DNA of 64,000 bases from JAVJSD01 sp040219575. Its GTDB lineage: Bacteria > Planctomycetota > Planctomycetia > Pirellulales > Pirellulaceae. A program made the position numbers and the translations under genes. Positions 14,555-23,540 of this stretch are shown here, piece after piece (position 1 is the first letter of the stretch; each line of letters starts with the position of its first letter). The stretch spans positions 1-64,000 of the forward strand of contig JAVJSD010000152.1 in NCBI GenBank assembly GCA_040219575.1. Direction: 5' to 3'. The notes below the pieces were generated by a model. That model searched no databases. It saw only the letters and a program-made list of their open reading frames with translations, and had not been told where the DNA came from.

Positions 14555-17005
14555 TCACTGCCAGCCGCGAAGGACGATGTCCTTGCGGAAGGGCGAGGGG
14601 AACCAGTCGAAACCCAGTCCGCCGAACAGCAGGTCGTGGGCGTGGTCGTTGTGGACGGCGCCGTCGCTGAGCAGGTCGGCCTCGAGCTCCGCGATGCGAT
14701 CGCCGACGTCAACGCCGTCGTCGCCCCAAACGGCCAGGATCGCCAGCAGGCTGTCGAGATCGGCATCGTGGTCGGTCGTCCCGCCGATCAGCAAGTCCTC
14801 GCCCCCACCGCCGTGCAGCAGGTCGCTCCCCTTTCCACCGATCATCACGTCCTTGCCGGCCAGTCCGAGCATGATGTCGTTGCCTCGGCCGCCCAGCAGG
14901 ATGTCGTCGCCCCGACCGCCGATCAACAGATCATCGCCGTTGCCGCCGTCGAGGATGACGGTCGCGTCCACGTCGCCGCTGACGACGGCCAGGTCGGCGC
15001 CATTGCCGGTGCGGATCGCCAACGCCTCGATCGTGCCGAAGAAGATCGACCGTCCGTTGACTTGAATCTCGGTCGGCGCGACGCTGACGATGTCGCGGCC
15101 GCCGCCGGCATGCACCTCCAGCACATCCTCGCCAGCCAGCCCCATCACCTCAATCGGCACGTCGAAGCGATGCTTGCTCATATCGACCGAGATGTGGTCG
15201 TCGAGCATGCTTCCCACGATCACGACGGTCGAGGTCTCCGAGAGCGGCCGCGAGGCGAGCACATCGCCGGAAATGTCGTCCACCACCTCGATCGCATTGC
15301 CGCCGCCGAGTCGCAACGTGACGTCGAGCGCTTCGCCCGCATCGGCGCGGAACGTGAGCACGGATGCGTCGCGGAACAACTCGTCCTGGACGTCCACCAG
15401 GTCGGTATTGCGGCGGACGATGTCCGACAGCCGCGTGTTGAGAATCTCGTTCAGCTCCGCGCCGCTGAAGTAGTTCTCGAAGTAGAAGCGGTCGCCATCG
15501 CGCGAGCGGCCGAACTGGTCGGAGAGCACCGTGTGCATCAGCTCGCCCAGGCTGCCGCCGGGCAGATGATCTTCCGAAATGCCGCCGACCCACACATCGA
15601 TGTTGTCGATGTCGCCCTGGTACACGTCGCGCAAGGCCCGGCGGGTGTCTCGGTCCGAGGTGATCTGCCAGAAGCCGGTTTGCTCATCGAGTCCGAAGTC
15701 GACGCGCGTCTGATTGTAGTCGGGCAGGCCGTGGTCTCGGCCGCGCTGGATGTTGATCGCGGCCAGGTCGAACTGGGCCGGCGGATCGAACAACAGGTTT
15801 CGCACGCCATCGACCACGTGGGCGTCGATCTCCTGGATCGCCTGCACGCTGAGTCCCTTGAGGAAGGGCTCGATGCCGCCGCTGGTAGTGAGTGATGGAA
15901 TAAAGAAGGCGTCGCCCAGCGCAATCGGCGGCGCAACCGGGTTGCCGGCGTCGTCCAATCGCAACAGTTCGTTGGGGAGCATCGTGTGTCCCACGCGGTA
16001 CAAGGCCGCGGAGAAGATGTTCGCCACGCCCGGATTGACGGTTGAATCGTACCCCGCGTAGGAGTCGAGATTCGCCGGTCCCATCAGCGCCGGCAGGAAT
16101 TCGTAATAGGTGACGACCTGCAACTGGGCGCCGACGATGGCCCGGGCCCGCTGATAGATCTCCTCGTCGATGGCCGAATCGCTGAGATCCTCGCCGGCGA
16201 ATTCGCTGGCCGCGATTTCGCCCGCCAGCCGATTGTGTTCGCGAACGAACAGTGTGTGCAGGGCCGTGAGCCCCGGCTGTTCATTCGCGCGGATGTCGCC
16301 CGCCAGGAAGTAGTCGTCCGGGGCCAGCGGCGGCGGCGCGGCATTGTGCAGGCCGGCGGTGTTGTAAGGGAGGAAATCGCCGACGCTCGTTTTGAGTCGG
16401 CCTCCCTCGAGAGCACGAAGCTCCAGGGCGCGGACGTCGTCGGAGCCGTAGACGTTGGAGGCGTCGATGAACGACGTGATCTGATTGATCTGTTGCCGGG
16501 GATTGCCGGGATCGGTTCCGGTGGTGTTGTCGAAACGGGAACGAAGCAGCGGGATCGGCACGGCCGGGTTCAAGTCGGGATCGTCCGCCGGCACGGTGAC
16601 AACGAACGGTACGGGCGGCAAGTGCTCCTCGGTAAGGTCCAAATCGTGATCCATGAACTGGCCCCATTGAAAAACGAAGCCGGTCAATTCCCGATCGTTC
16701 TCGATGAGTCCGTCCTGGGCGATGACGCGATTGCTGATCTCGCGCGGGTTGGCGCGGCCCGACCCATCCGCTCCACCCGCGGGCTCGGAGACGCCGTCGG
16801 CGTACTCCACCGAGGTGAGCCGCAACAGTTGCGTATCGACCGCGCCCCAGTCGGGGTTGTCGAGATTGTTGCCGCTCCCGTCGATGGCGCGAAAGTCGGC
16901 CGCCAGCATCAGCCGCGGTTCGAGACTCTCGAGTTGGAAGTCCCGCTGATAGCTCCGTCGCCTGTTGTTGCGTCGGTTCGTCGCCTTGTGAGTTCGTGAA
17001 GTCAC
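14555..17005 (-). CDS. Animal-type haem peroxidase with C-terminal calcium-binding (RTX-like) repeats
   Basis: The product is 816 residues from GTG 17005, which has GAGG 8 nt upstream; longer starts read through a basic, unlikely segment. SLEPRLMLAAD (about 27-37) is the LEPR motif of large secreted planctomycete proteins. The peroxidase domain (about 40-560) has the distal site WGQFMDHDLD (His120), the calcium-loop-like SFIDASNVYGSD, LFVREHNRLA, the proximal YRVGHTMLP (His340) and NIQRGRDHGLPDYN. A beta-rich linker is followed by at least five GGxGxD-type nonapeptides (about 680-745), which bind calcium in RTX proteins. The enzyme would use peroxide to oxidise halides or phenols outside the cell; no fatty-acid substrate can be read from the sequence. 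Confidence 0.93.
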   Translation of the reverse strand: MTSRTHKATNRRNNRRRSYQRDFQLESLEPRLMLAADFRAIDGSGNNLDNPDWGAVDTQLLRLTSVEYADGVSEPAGGADGSGRANPREISNRVIAQDGLIENDRELTGFVFQWGQFMDHDLDLTEEHLPPVPFVVTVPADDPDLNPAVPIPLLRSRFDNTTGTDPGNPRQQINQITSFIDASNVYGSDDVRALELRALEGGRLKTSVGDFLPYNTAGLHNAAPPPLAPDDYFLAGDIRANEQPGLTALHTLFVREHNRLAGEIAASEFAGEDLSDSAIDEEIYQRARAIVGAQLQVVTYYEFLPALMGPANLDSYAGYDSTVNPGVANIFSAALYRVGHTMLPNELLRLDDAGNPVAPPIALGDAFFIPSLTTSGGIEPFLKGLSVQAIQEIDAHVVDGVRNLLFDPPAQFDLAAINIQRGRDHGLPDYNQTRVDFGLDEQTGFWQITSDRDTRRALRDVYQGDIDNIDVWVGGISEDHLPGGSLGELMHTVLSDQFGRSRDGDRFYFENYFSGAELNEILNTRLSDIVRRNTDLVDVQDELFRDASVLTFRADAGEALDVTLRLGGGNAIEVVDDISGDVLASRPLSETSTVVIVGSMLDDHISVDMSKHRFDVPIEVMGLAGEDVLEVHAGGGRDIVSVAPTEIQVNGRSIFFGTIEALAIRTGNGADLAVVSGDVDATVILDGGNGDDLLIGGRGDDILLGGRGNDIMLGLAGKDVMIGGKGSDLLHGGGGEDLLIGGTTDHDADLDSLLAILAVWGDDGVDVGDRIAELEADLLSDGAVHNDHAHDLLFGGLGFDWFPSPFRKDIVLRGWQ

Positions 17006-17225
17006 GACGAGATCCTCGCCTTGGAAGGAATTCAATCGGGGAGATAGGCACGCACAACGCGAAACGTATTGAGGAGATTCCCTCCTGGGCGCCGGGCCGT
17101 TCCTTGCCCGGCGAACGCGCCTGCTGAAGATGTCAACAGGTTTGACGATTACGTAGAAAGTAATGATCGCGGACCTGCAAAACAAGCACCTGAAAGATCG
17201 CCGCCTTCCCCCTTGCAATGGTGAC

Positions 17226-17257
17226 AAAAAAACGCCCGCCGAATTTCGACGGGCGTT
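17226..17257 (-). terminator. Rho-independent terminator after the FHA gene
   Basis: On the minus strand an 11-bp stem (arms 17231-17241 and 17247-17257, one G-T pair) with a 5-nt loop is followed by seven T (17226-17232, partly within the stem). It lies 60 bp after the FHA stop codon and upstream of the peroxidase gene, so it should isolate the two. Confidence 0.85.
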
Positions 17258-17317
17258 GAACGCCAAGGTAGTTGAACGCCAGGATATGCGACGTCGTGCT
17301 CGTCAGGAACAGTCCGC

Positions 17318-17962
17318 CTATCGCGCGTTGAAGAATTTCTTCAACATGTCGGAGGCGGCCGCCTGCGAGTCCTTCGCGGCCGGGCCCTGTGGTTTGGGAA
17401 GTTTGCCGGGCGCTTTCTTTTCGGCCTTCTTTTTCTTCTTCTCTTCGGACGTGTCGTGGTCGGAGATCTGTTCGGTCTCCTGATTGGCGGTCTCGAGCTT
17501 CACCCGATCGGTGTCGTCGAGCTTGAACTGCCGCGTATCGGGGGACGCCAACCGTCGCACGCGTTCGACCTGTTCGGCTTCATCAAGCCAGTTGCCAATG
17601 TCGGTGTCGTCGAATTCCGAAGAATCGTCCGCATTGACTTCGGGAGCGCCGGTCTTGGCGACCGCGGTCGCCTGGATCAACACTTCGAATTCGAGCTTGC
17701 CGATCTTGATTCGGTCGCCCGCCGACAGCGTCTGTTTGCCCTCAATCCGTTCTTCGTTGACGATGGTCCCATTGCGACTGTCCAGATCCTGCACGGTCAC
17801 ATCGTCGTCGCTAACGACAATCTCGCAGTGGCGCCGGCTGACGACATCGCTGCGAGGCCGCAAATTGCAGTCATCAGCGCGGCCGATGAGGAACTTCGGA
17901 CCGTCGACACGGACCTCCTTGCCCTCGTTCTTGCCCCGCAACACTCTCAATCTGACTTGCAT
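17318..17962 (-). CDS. FHA domain protein
   Basis: The product is 214 residues. The first ~95 form a forkhead-associated domain: 'GPKFLIGRADDCNLRPRSDVVSRRHCEI' gives the GR and SxxH phosphothreonine-binding residues, and 'DLDSRNGTIVNEERI' the following NG turn. The second half is acidic, then lysine-rich ('EEKKKKKAEKKAPGKLPKP'), and probably disordered. Such proteins bind phosphothreonine targets of Ser/Thr kinases; no kinase gene is adjacent. GGAAG lies about 8 nt before the ATG. A terminator follows at 17226-17257, and the gene appears to be a single transcription unit. Confidence 0.9.
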   Translation of the reverse strand: MQVRLRVLRGKNEGKEVRVDGPKFLIGRADDCNLRPRSDVVSRRHCEIVVSDDDVTVQDLDSRNGTIVNEERIEGKQTLSAGDRIKIGKLEFEVLIQATAVAKTGAPEVNADDSSEFDDTDIGNWLDEAEQVERVRRLASPDTRQFKLDDTDRVKLETANQETEQISDHDTSEEKKKKKAEKKAPGKLPKPQGPAAKDSQAAASDMLKKFFNAR

Positions 17963-18290
17963 GCAACGATCTTCCTTCGCAGGGTTGAAAAATGAACCTC
18001 AAATTAGTGCGGGATACAGGAACGTACCACCACGAAGTTGCATCAAGGCTCGTGCAAGCCGACCTACGCAAACTCGTCCTGTCGGGGTTTTGCGACTCGA
18101 CGAATGATCACGCGAGACGCGGAATGATTCGACAAGGAGAGGGAGAACTCAGGAAAAGAACATCGATGAGAACCGCCTACGCCAATTATGGTTGCTTCAG
18201 GCTTCGCGGGCAAGCATCAATGCCTTTACACGTGTGCGGTGAAGATACCACGGCGGCGGCAAACGAGTCAAACTTCCACTAATAGGGGGG
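17963..18290. other. Intergenic, no gene seen
   Basis: This 328-bp gap lies upstream of the FHA gene and downstream of the lipoyl/octanoyl transferase gene (both minus strand). It must contain the FHA promoter. I see no conserved open frame, hairpin or repeat in it. Confidence 0.5.
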
Positions 18291-19025
18291 TTATCGCCGA
18301 CTGGTCCAACACGGCGCCCCAAAGGTGTTCGTCTCGATCGTCTTCGCCGCTTCCTTTTCATCGGAACTCAATTCGCTCGACTGGATCTTCATGTTCAATC
18401 GCCGGGCGATCGCGGACGACCAACGTTCAACCATGTCGGTCGCGAAAACCTGCCGGCCCACAAGCTCCGCCAGACCGTCAAGCTCCGCGGCGCATTCCGA
18501 CTTGGCCAACAGCAGGCTGCCGTGCTGCAGCAGGGCTCCGTGGCGGCGTCGTTGGGCGCTGCCGGCCACCTTCGCACCCGCCACGAGAACGTCGTGCTCG
18601 CTGCGCCGCTGGAAGCAGAGAAAGGCGGGGGGCGATTCGCCGGCGGTCGGTTGATTTCCCCATTGATGCGCCTCGATGCCCAACGCGGCCAGCGAGTCGA
18701 TCAAGGCCTCGTGAATCAGGTCGTAGACGCGCGCGGCGTGCGAGGCGAAGCGATCGCTCAGCGGCGCGGTGTAGCTGTACGTGAGTTCGCGGTCGTGGAC
18801 GATCGCGCCGCCTCCTGTCGCGCGACGAACGACCGGGCAGTCGATGCTCGCCGCGTGACGTCGCCGCTCGGCGAGCGGCTGAAAGTAGCCCAGGGAAAGC
18901 GTCGCCGACGACCATCCGTAGAACCGCAGGGTCGGCCGCTCCGCCTCCTCCGCCGAGGCCAGCAGGGCGGCGTCAACCGCCATGTTCCATGGCCCGGGGG
19001 CCGGTTCGTCGACGATCAACCGCAC
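18291..19025 (-). CDS. Lipoate-protein ligase / octanoyltransferase (LipM-like)
   Basis: The product is 244 residues from GTG 19025, with GGGAGGAG upstream, 6 nt after gcvPB. It has the BPL/LPL catalytic fold: 'RPTLRFYGWSSATLSLGYFQ', 'PVVRRATGGGAIVHDRELTYSY' and 'GAKVAGSAQRRR' with the lysine (Lys152) that contacts the acyl group. Cys137 in FLCFQ is at the place of the acyl-accepting cysteine of the octanoyl transferase LipM, which favours LipM over ATP-using LplA. Its substrate would be the lysine of GcvH encoded in the same cluster, an inference from position. It is the last gene of the gcv unit. Confidence 0.85.
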   Translation of the reverse strand: MRLIVDEPAPGPWNMAVDAALLASAEEAERPTLRFYGWSSATLSLGYFQPLAERRRHAASIDCPVVRRATGGGAIVHDRELTYSYTAPLSDRFASHAARVYDLIHEALIDSLAALGIEAHQWGNQPTAGESPPAFLCFQRRSEHDVLVAGAKVAGSAQRRRHGALLQHGSLLLAKSECAAELDGLAELVGRQVFATDMVERWSSAIARRLNMKIQSSELSSDEKEAAKTIETNTFGAPCWTSRR

Positions 19026-19031
19026 GACGAG

Positions 19032-20504
19032 TTACTCCTCCCGCTCCTGCCCCGGCTGCCACTTCATCACCGGTTTGCGCGCCGCCTGCACTTCGTCTGG
19101 TCGCGAGACTTTCGTCGAGTGCGGCGCCTCGTGCAACAATTCGGGCGACTCGTCGGTGATGCGAAACAGGGCCTCCGTGAATGCGTCGAGCGTCTCCTTG
19201 CTTTCCGTCTCGGTCGGCTCGATCATCATCGCCTCGGGCACCGTCAGCGGAAAATAGACCGTGGGCGCGTGGAAGCCATAATCGAGCAGACGCTTGGCGA
19301 TGTCCATCGCGGTGACGCCCTTCTCCTTTTTCAGTCGAGCCGCCGACGCCACGAACTCGTGCATACAGCGATCGCCCTGCGGCACCGGCAGGATGTGCCG
19401 CACTCGGCTGAGCAAGTAGTTGGCGTTGAGGACGGCGTTCTCGGAGACGCGCCGCAAGCCGTCGGGGCCGTGCGAACGGATGTAGCACCAGGCGCGGATC
19501 AACACGCCCACGTTGCCGAAGAAACTCCGCACGCGGCCGATGGAGTGCGGACGATCGAACTCCAGGCGATACTCGCCGCCTTCGCGCGCGACAACCGGGG
19601 TCGGCAGGTACGGTTCGAGTTGCGTCGTCACACAGATCGGCCCCGCTCCGGGACCACCACCGCCGTGCGGTCCGCTGAACGTCTTGTGAGGGTTGTAGTG
19701 CATCATGTCGGCGCCGAAGTCGCCAGGCCGCGTAACGCCGAGGATGGCGTTCATGTTCGCACCGTCGAGGTAGATCAGTCCGCCACGTTCGTGCACCCGG
19801 CGGGCGATCTCGGCCACTTGGGGATCGAACAATCCCAGCGTATTGGGATTGGTGATCATGAACACCGCAATCTGGTCGTCGAGCTTGGCCGCGAGGTCGT
19901 CCATGTCGACGTCGCCGCGCGGCGTGCTCTTGACCGTTACGAAATCGAAGCCGGCGATGCGGGCGCTGGCCGGGTTCGTGCCGTGGGCGCTGTCGGGGGC
20001 GAGCACCTTGGTGCGTTTCTCGCCGATCTCCTTGAAGTGCGCCGCGGCGACCATCAGCGCGGTCATCTCGCCATGCGCCCCGGCAGCCGGCTGCAGCGAC
20101 ACCGCGGGAAGTCCCGCGATCTCGGCCAGCATTTCCTGAAGCTCGAACAGAATCGCCAGCAGACCCTGGATCGACTCGGCGGGTTGATACGGGTGAACAT
20201 CCGCCAGGCCCGGCAGCGACACCATCCGCTCGTTCCGCTTGGGGTTGTGCTTCATGGTGCACGAGCCGAGCGGGTAGAAGTGCGTGTCGACCGACATATT
20301 CAGCGTCGACAGATTCGTGTAATGCCGCACGACCTCCGGCTCGGAGAGCTCCGGCAGCGGCGGAGGGCCATCGGCCAGCGCGCCGGCCGGCAGCAACTCC
20401 GTCGTCGGCTGGTCGACGGGCACGTCGCAAGCGGGGAAGCGCGTGGCGCGCCGCTCCGGTTTCGAAAGTTCGAATAACAACTGAGTCGCTTGTCGGTTAC
20501 GCAT
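19032..20504 (-). CDS. gcvPB: Glycine dehydrogenase (decarboxylating) subunit 2
   Basis: The product is 490 residues, normal for the C-terminal half of split P-protein. 'FYPLGSCTMKHNPKRNE' and 'QPAAGAHGEMTAL' are family signatures, and 'DMMHYNPHKTFSGPHGGGGPG' holds the PLP lysine (Lys274). With GcvPA it decarboxylates glycine and passes the aminomethyl group to the lipoyl arm of GcvH. Its start overlaps the gcvPA stop by 8 nt, so equal expression of the subunits is likely. Confidence 0.97.
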   Translation of the reverse strand: MRNRQATQLLFELSKPERRATRFPACDVPVDQPTTELLPAGALADGPPPLPELSEPEVVRHYTNLSTLNMSVDTHFYPLGSCTMKHNPKRNERMVSLPGLADVHPYQPAESIQGLLAILFELQEMLAEIAGLPAVSLQPAAGAHGEMTALMVAAAHFKEIGEKRTKVLAPDSAHGTNPASARIAGFDFVTVKSTPRGDVDMDDLAAKLDDQIAVFMITNPNTLGLFDPQVAEIARRVHERGGLIYLDGANMNAILGVTRPGDFGADMMHYNPHKTFSGPHGGGGPGAGPICVTTQLEPYLPTPVVAREGGEYRLEFDRPHSIGRVRSFFGNVGVLIRAWCYIRSHGPDGLRRVSENAVLNANYLLSRVRHILPVPQGDRCMHEFVASAARLKKEKGVTAMDIAKRLLDYGFHAPTVYFPLTVPEAMMIEPTETESKETLDAFTEALFRITDESPELLHEAPHSTKVSRPDEVQAARKPVMKWQPGQEREE

Positions 20505-21867
20505 GGACGGTCGTCGGTTGAGGGGCGCCCGTCAGGCAACGGGCGAGTTGTTCGATTTCTTGACGCGTGCGTTTTTCGGTCACGCTGACCAGGAAGCAGT
20601 CTTGCAGTTCCGGATACCAGCCGCCCAACGGCACACCGGCCAAGAAGCCGCCCTCCCGGGCGTCGGCCAGCAATGCGGCGACGTCGCCCTGGGCGTCGCG
20701 GACGACGAACTCCTTGAATGTCGGCGCCTGTTCGAAGGCCAGCGAGAACCGATCGGCGGCGGTGATCGCCTCGGCCGCGTAGCGAGACTTTCGCAGGCAC
20801 AAGTCGGCTGCTTCGCGCAGTCCCTGCGGACCGACCAACGATAGGTAGATGCTGGCCCGCAGCGCGTACAGCCCCTGGTTCGTGCAGATGTTGCTGGTGG
20901 CCTTCTCGCGGCGGATATGCTGTTCACGCGTTTGCAGCGTCAACACCCAGCAGCGACGACCGTTGTGCGCCGTGGTCTGTCCCGCGATGCGGCCAGGCAT
21001 TCGGCGTACGAACTCCTCGCGACACGCCATGATGCCCAGGTAGGGACCTCCATAGGCCATCGGGCTCCCCAGCGACTGCCCTTCGGCGATGGCCACGTCG
21101 GCGCCCAGATCACCCGGCCGTCGCAGCAGCCCGAGACTGATCGGATCGAACGCGACGACCAGCATCGCACCGGCGTCGTGCGCCGCCTTGCTCAATCGCT
21201 CTACGTCCTCCAGGCAGCCGAAGAAGTTGGGATGCTGCACCAGCACGCAAGCGGTTTGCTCGTTGACAGCGGCGGCGACGTCGTCGGGAGAAACGACGCC
21301 GCTCGGCGCGGCGACGGTGATCACCTCGGTTTCGCTGGCCGCGAAGTACGTCTGAAGAATCTGGCGGTACTCGGGATGAACGCTGGCGGCCACCACCACA
21401 TTCCCTGTACGGCGGGTGCTGGCCGCGCACAGCATGACGGCCTCGGCGGCGGCGCTGCCGCCGTCGTACAGGCTGGCATTGGAGACGTCCAGGCCCGTCA
21501 GCTGGCAAATCAGCGTCTGGTATTCGAACATCGCCTGCAGATTGCCCTGGCTCACCTCGGGCTGATACGGCGTGTAGGAGGTGTAGAACTCACCGCGCGA
21601 GGCCAGTGCATCGACCACCGCCGGAATGAAATGATCGTAGCTTCCTCCGCCCAGAAAGCAGACCTTGCTGCCGGCGTGGTCGTTGCGGGCGGCCAACATC
21701 GAAGCGTGTTGCGCAAGCTCCAGTTCGCACAGGGCGGCGGGAATGTCGAGCGCACGGCCAAGCCGCAACTCCGGGGGGATTTGCCGGAACAGGTCGTCGA
21801 GCGAGTCCGCCCCGATGGCGGCCAGCATCTGCTCCTGGTCCTGCGGCGTGTTGTGCAGATAGGGCAT
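20497..21867 (-). CDS. gcvPA: Glycine dehydrogenase (decarboxylating) subunit 1
   Basis: The product is 456 residues, normal for the N-terminal half of split P-protein. It begins 'MPYLHNTPQDQEQMLAAIG' and contains 'FLGGGSYDHFIPAVVDALASRGEFYTSYTPYQPEVSQG' type family sequence, 'NASLYDGGSAAAEA' and 'PSEYGGPYLG'-like 'SPMAYGGPYLGIMACREEFVRRMPGRI'. It pairs with GcvPB in the glycine cleavage P-protein. A good ribosome-binding site (GAGGAAGG) overlaps the end of gcvH, which stops 2 nt before the ATG. Confidence 0.97.
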   Translation of the reverse strand: MPYLHNTPQDQEQMLAAIGADSLDDLFRQIPPELRLGRALDIPAALCELELAQHASMLAARNDHAGSKVCFLGGGSYDHFIPAVVDALASRGEFYTSYTPYQPEVSQGNLQAMFEYQTLICQLTGLDVSNASLYDGGSAAAEAVMLCAASTRRTGNVVVAASVHPEYRQILQTYFAASETEVITVAAPSGVVSPDDVAAAVNEQTACVLVQHPNFFGCLEDVERLSKAAHDAGAMLVVAFDPISLGLLRRPGDLGADVAIAEGQSLGSPMAYGGPYLGIMACREEFVRRMPGRIAGQTTAHNGRRCWVLTLQTREQHIRREKATSNICTNQGLYALRASIYLSLVGPQGLREAADLCLRKSRYAAEAITAADRFSLAFEQAPTFKEFVVRDAQGDVAALLADAREGGFLAGVPLGGWYPELQDCFLVSVTEKRTRQEIEQLARCLTGAPQPTTVHA

Positions 21868-21869
21868 GT

Positions 21870-22265
21870 TCAACCTTCCTCGGCACACTGTTTCTGGTAG
21901 GCGGCATAGTCCATGGCGCCGGCCAGGCCGCTTTCGTCGGCGACCTTGATCTTCACGATCCAGCCCTCGCCGTACGGGTCGTCGCCGATCTTCTCGGGGG
22001 ATTCGGCCAGCGCCGAGTTCACGGCCACGACCTCGCCGCCGACTGGACTGTAGAGTGGACTGACGGCCTTGACCGATTCGACCTCGCCGAACTCGGCGCC
22101 GGCCGACAGCTGCGCGCCGACCTCCGGCAGTTCGATGTAGACCAGATCGGTGAGCTGTTCGACGGCGAACGCCGAAATGCCGACCGTGGCGATCTTGGCC
22201 CCGTCTCCATCCGCGACATGGACCCATTCGTGCGTTTCGAGATAGTGGAGTTCTTCGGGTTTCAC
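21870..22265 (-). CDS. gcvH: Glycine cleavage system H protein
   Basis: The product is 131 residues from GTG 22265. 'THEWVHVADGDGAKIATVGISAFAVEQLTD' and 'EFGEVESVKAVSPLYSPVGGEVVAVN' are the standard GcvH strands, with Lys66 in ESVKAV as the lipoylated lysine. It shuttles the aminomethyl group between P-, T- and L-proteins. AGGAAG lies about 9 nt before the start. It is followed by gcvPA with a 2-nt gap; no L-protein gene (lpd) lies in the cluster, so that subunit must be encoded elsewhere. Confidence 0.97.
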   Translation of the reverse strand: MKPEELHYLETHEWVHVADGDGAKIATVGISAFAVEQLTDLVYIELPEVGAQLSAGAEFGEVESVKAVSPLYSPVGGEVVAVNSALAESPEKIGDDPYGEGWIVKIKVADESGLAGAMDYAAYQKQCAEEG

Positions 22266-22406
22266 AACCGTGGCTTCCTGTTGACGGGTTATGTGCCGGT
22301 GAAGTTGGTGTCGCCGCTAAGTACTAGACGCCGGGAAATTTCAAATGCCGATTTCATTTACGCGTGGTGCGACAAGGAGTGGGCGGCGGAGGCCGTGGTT
22401 TGTTCG

Positions 22407-23540
22407 TCAACCGGCTCGTTTGTAGAACGGCAGCTCCACGACCTGGGCCGTCTCGCGTTTGCCGCGGATGTCGAGCGTGAGTCGCCGGCCGACGTCGGCC
22501 GACGCCGGCTCGACATAGGCCATGGCGATCGGACGCTGGAGCGTGGGAGAGAACGTGCCGCTGGTGACCTCGCCCACTTGCCGGTCGCCGTCGAGCACGG
22601 CGTAGTGTTCGCGCGGCACGCGTCGGCCCGAAAGCTCCAAACCGATTCGGCGGGGCACGTCGGCCGCTTGCTGCCGCGCGACGATGGCGTCGCGGCCGAT
22701 GAATTCGTGGTCCTTCACGTTGACGGCGAATCCGAGCCCCGCCTGCACCGGATCGATCGCCTCGCTCAATTCGTGTCCATACAGCGGCATCGCCGCCTCG
22801 AGCCGCAGCGTGTCGCGGGCGCCGAGCCCGGCGGGAACCGCGCCGCGGTCTCGGCCCGCCTCCAGCAGGCGATCCCACAGTTCGCCAGCCACGGCGGCCG
22901 GCACGATCAATTCGCAGCCGTCCTCGCCGGTGTAGCCGGTGCGGCTGACGAGTCCCGTCTGGCCCAGGACATCGGCCGCGCGGCACGTGTAATAGCCCAT
23001 CGACGCCAGATCGACGTCGAGCAACGACTGCGAGATCGCCAATGCTTCGGGGCCCTGCACGGCGATCATGGCGCTGCCGACGGTGGCGTCCAGCATTTGC
23101 ACCGCCGCCTGACCGCCCGTCTCCGCGCTGCCGAGATGATCCAGAATCCAGGAGAAAATCTTGGCGCGATTGCTGGCGTTGACCACCAATTGGTAGCGAG
23201 CCTCGCCGTTGGCGGCGTCCTCCAGACGATACACCAGCACGTCGTCGAGAATGCCGCCCTGCGGATTGGTCATCAGCGAATAGCGGATCTTGCCGGGCTT
23301 CATCCCGGCGACGCGGCGGGTGAGCAGCCGGTCGAGCAGCGCCTCCGCGTCCGGTCCGCCGAACCGCAACCGACCCATGTGCGAGACATCGAACAGGCCG
23401 CAGGCCCGCCTCGTCGCCTGATGTTCTTCGACAATCGACGTATACTGCACCGGCATCGACCAGCCGGCGAAGTCGACAATCCGCGCCTGGTGCGCCACAT
23501 GGCGTTCGTAGAGCGGCGTCCGGGCCAGTTCCGTCGTCAT
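22407..23540 (-). CDS. gcvT: Glycine cleavage system aminomethyltransferase (T protein)
   Basis: The product is 377 residues from ATG 23540. 'TPLYERHVAHQARIVDFAGWSMPVQY', 'CGLFDVSHMGRLRF' and 'SRTGYTGEDGCELIVP' are GcvT signatures for folate binding, and 'GLGARDTLRLEAAMPLYGHEL' is the conserved end of the GCV_T domain. It transfers the aminomethyl carbon to tetrahydrofolate and frees ammonia. It leads the gcv cluster, 141 bp before gcvH. The frame is open further upstream through a short tandem-repeat zone, but those 48 residues do not fit the family. Confidence 0.97.
   Translation of the reverse strand: MTTELARTPLYERHVAHQARIVDFAGWSMPVQYTSIVEEHQATRRACGLFDVSHMGRLRFGGPDAEALLDRLLTRRVAGMKPGKIRYSLMTNPQGGILDDVLVYRLEDAANGEARYQLVVNASNRAKIFSWILDHLGSAETGGQAAVQMLDATVGSAMIAVQGPEALAISQSLLDVDLASMGYYTCRAADVLGQTGLVSRTGYTGEDGCELIVPAAVAGELWDRLLEAGRDRGAVPAGLGARDTLRLEAAMPLYGHELSEAIDPVQAGLGFAVNVKDHEFIGRDAIVARQQAADVPRRIGLELSGRRVPREHYAVLDGDRQVGEVTSGTFSPTLQRPIAMAYVEPASADVGRRLTLDIRGKRETAQVVELPFYKRAG

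Noticed and set aside
14309..15895. Long plus-strand open frame opposite the start of tctC and the peroxidase C-terminal half
   Set aside because: It is antisense to a gene with intact peroxidase and calcium-repeat motifs, so it is a shadow.
18522..20477. A very long open frame on the plus strand (about 650 codons) opposite gcvPB and the lipoyl/octanoyl transferase gene
   Set aside because: It mirrors well-supported genes on the other strand, and its amino-acid content (Arg, His, Gln-rich) is that of a high-GC shadow frame.
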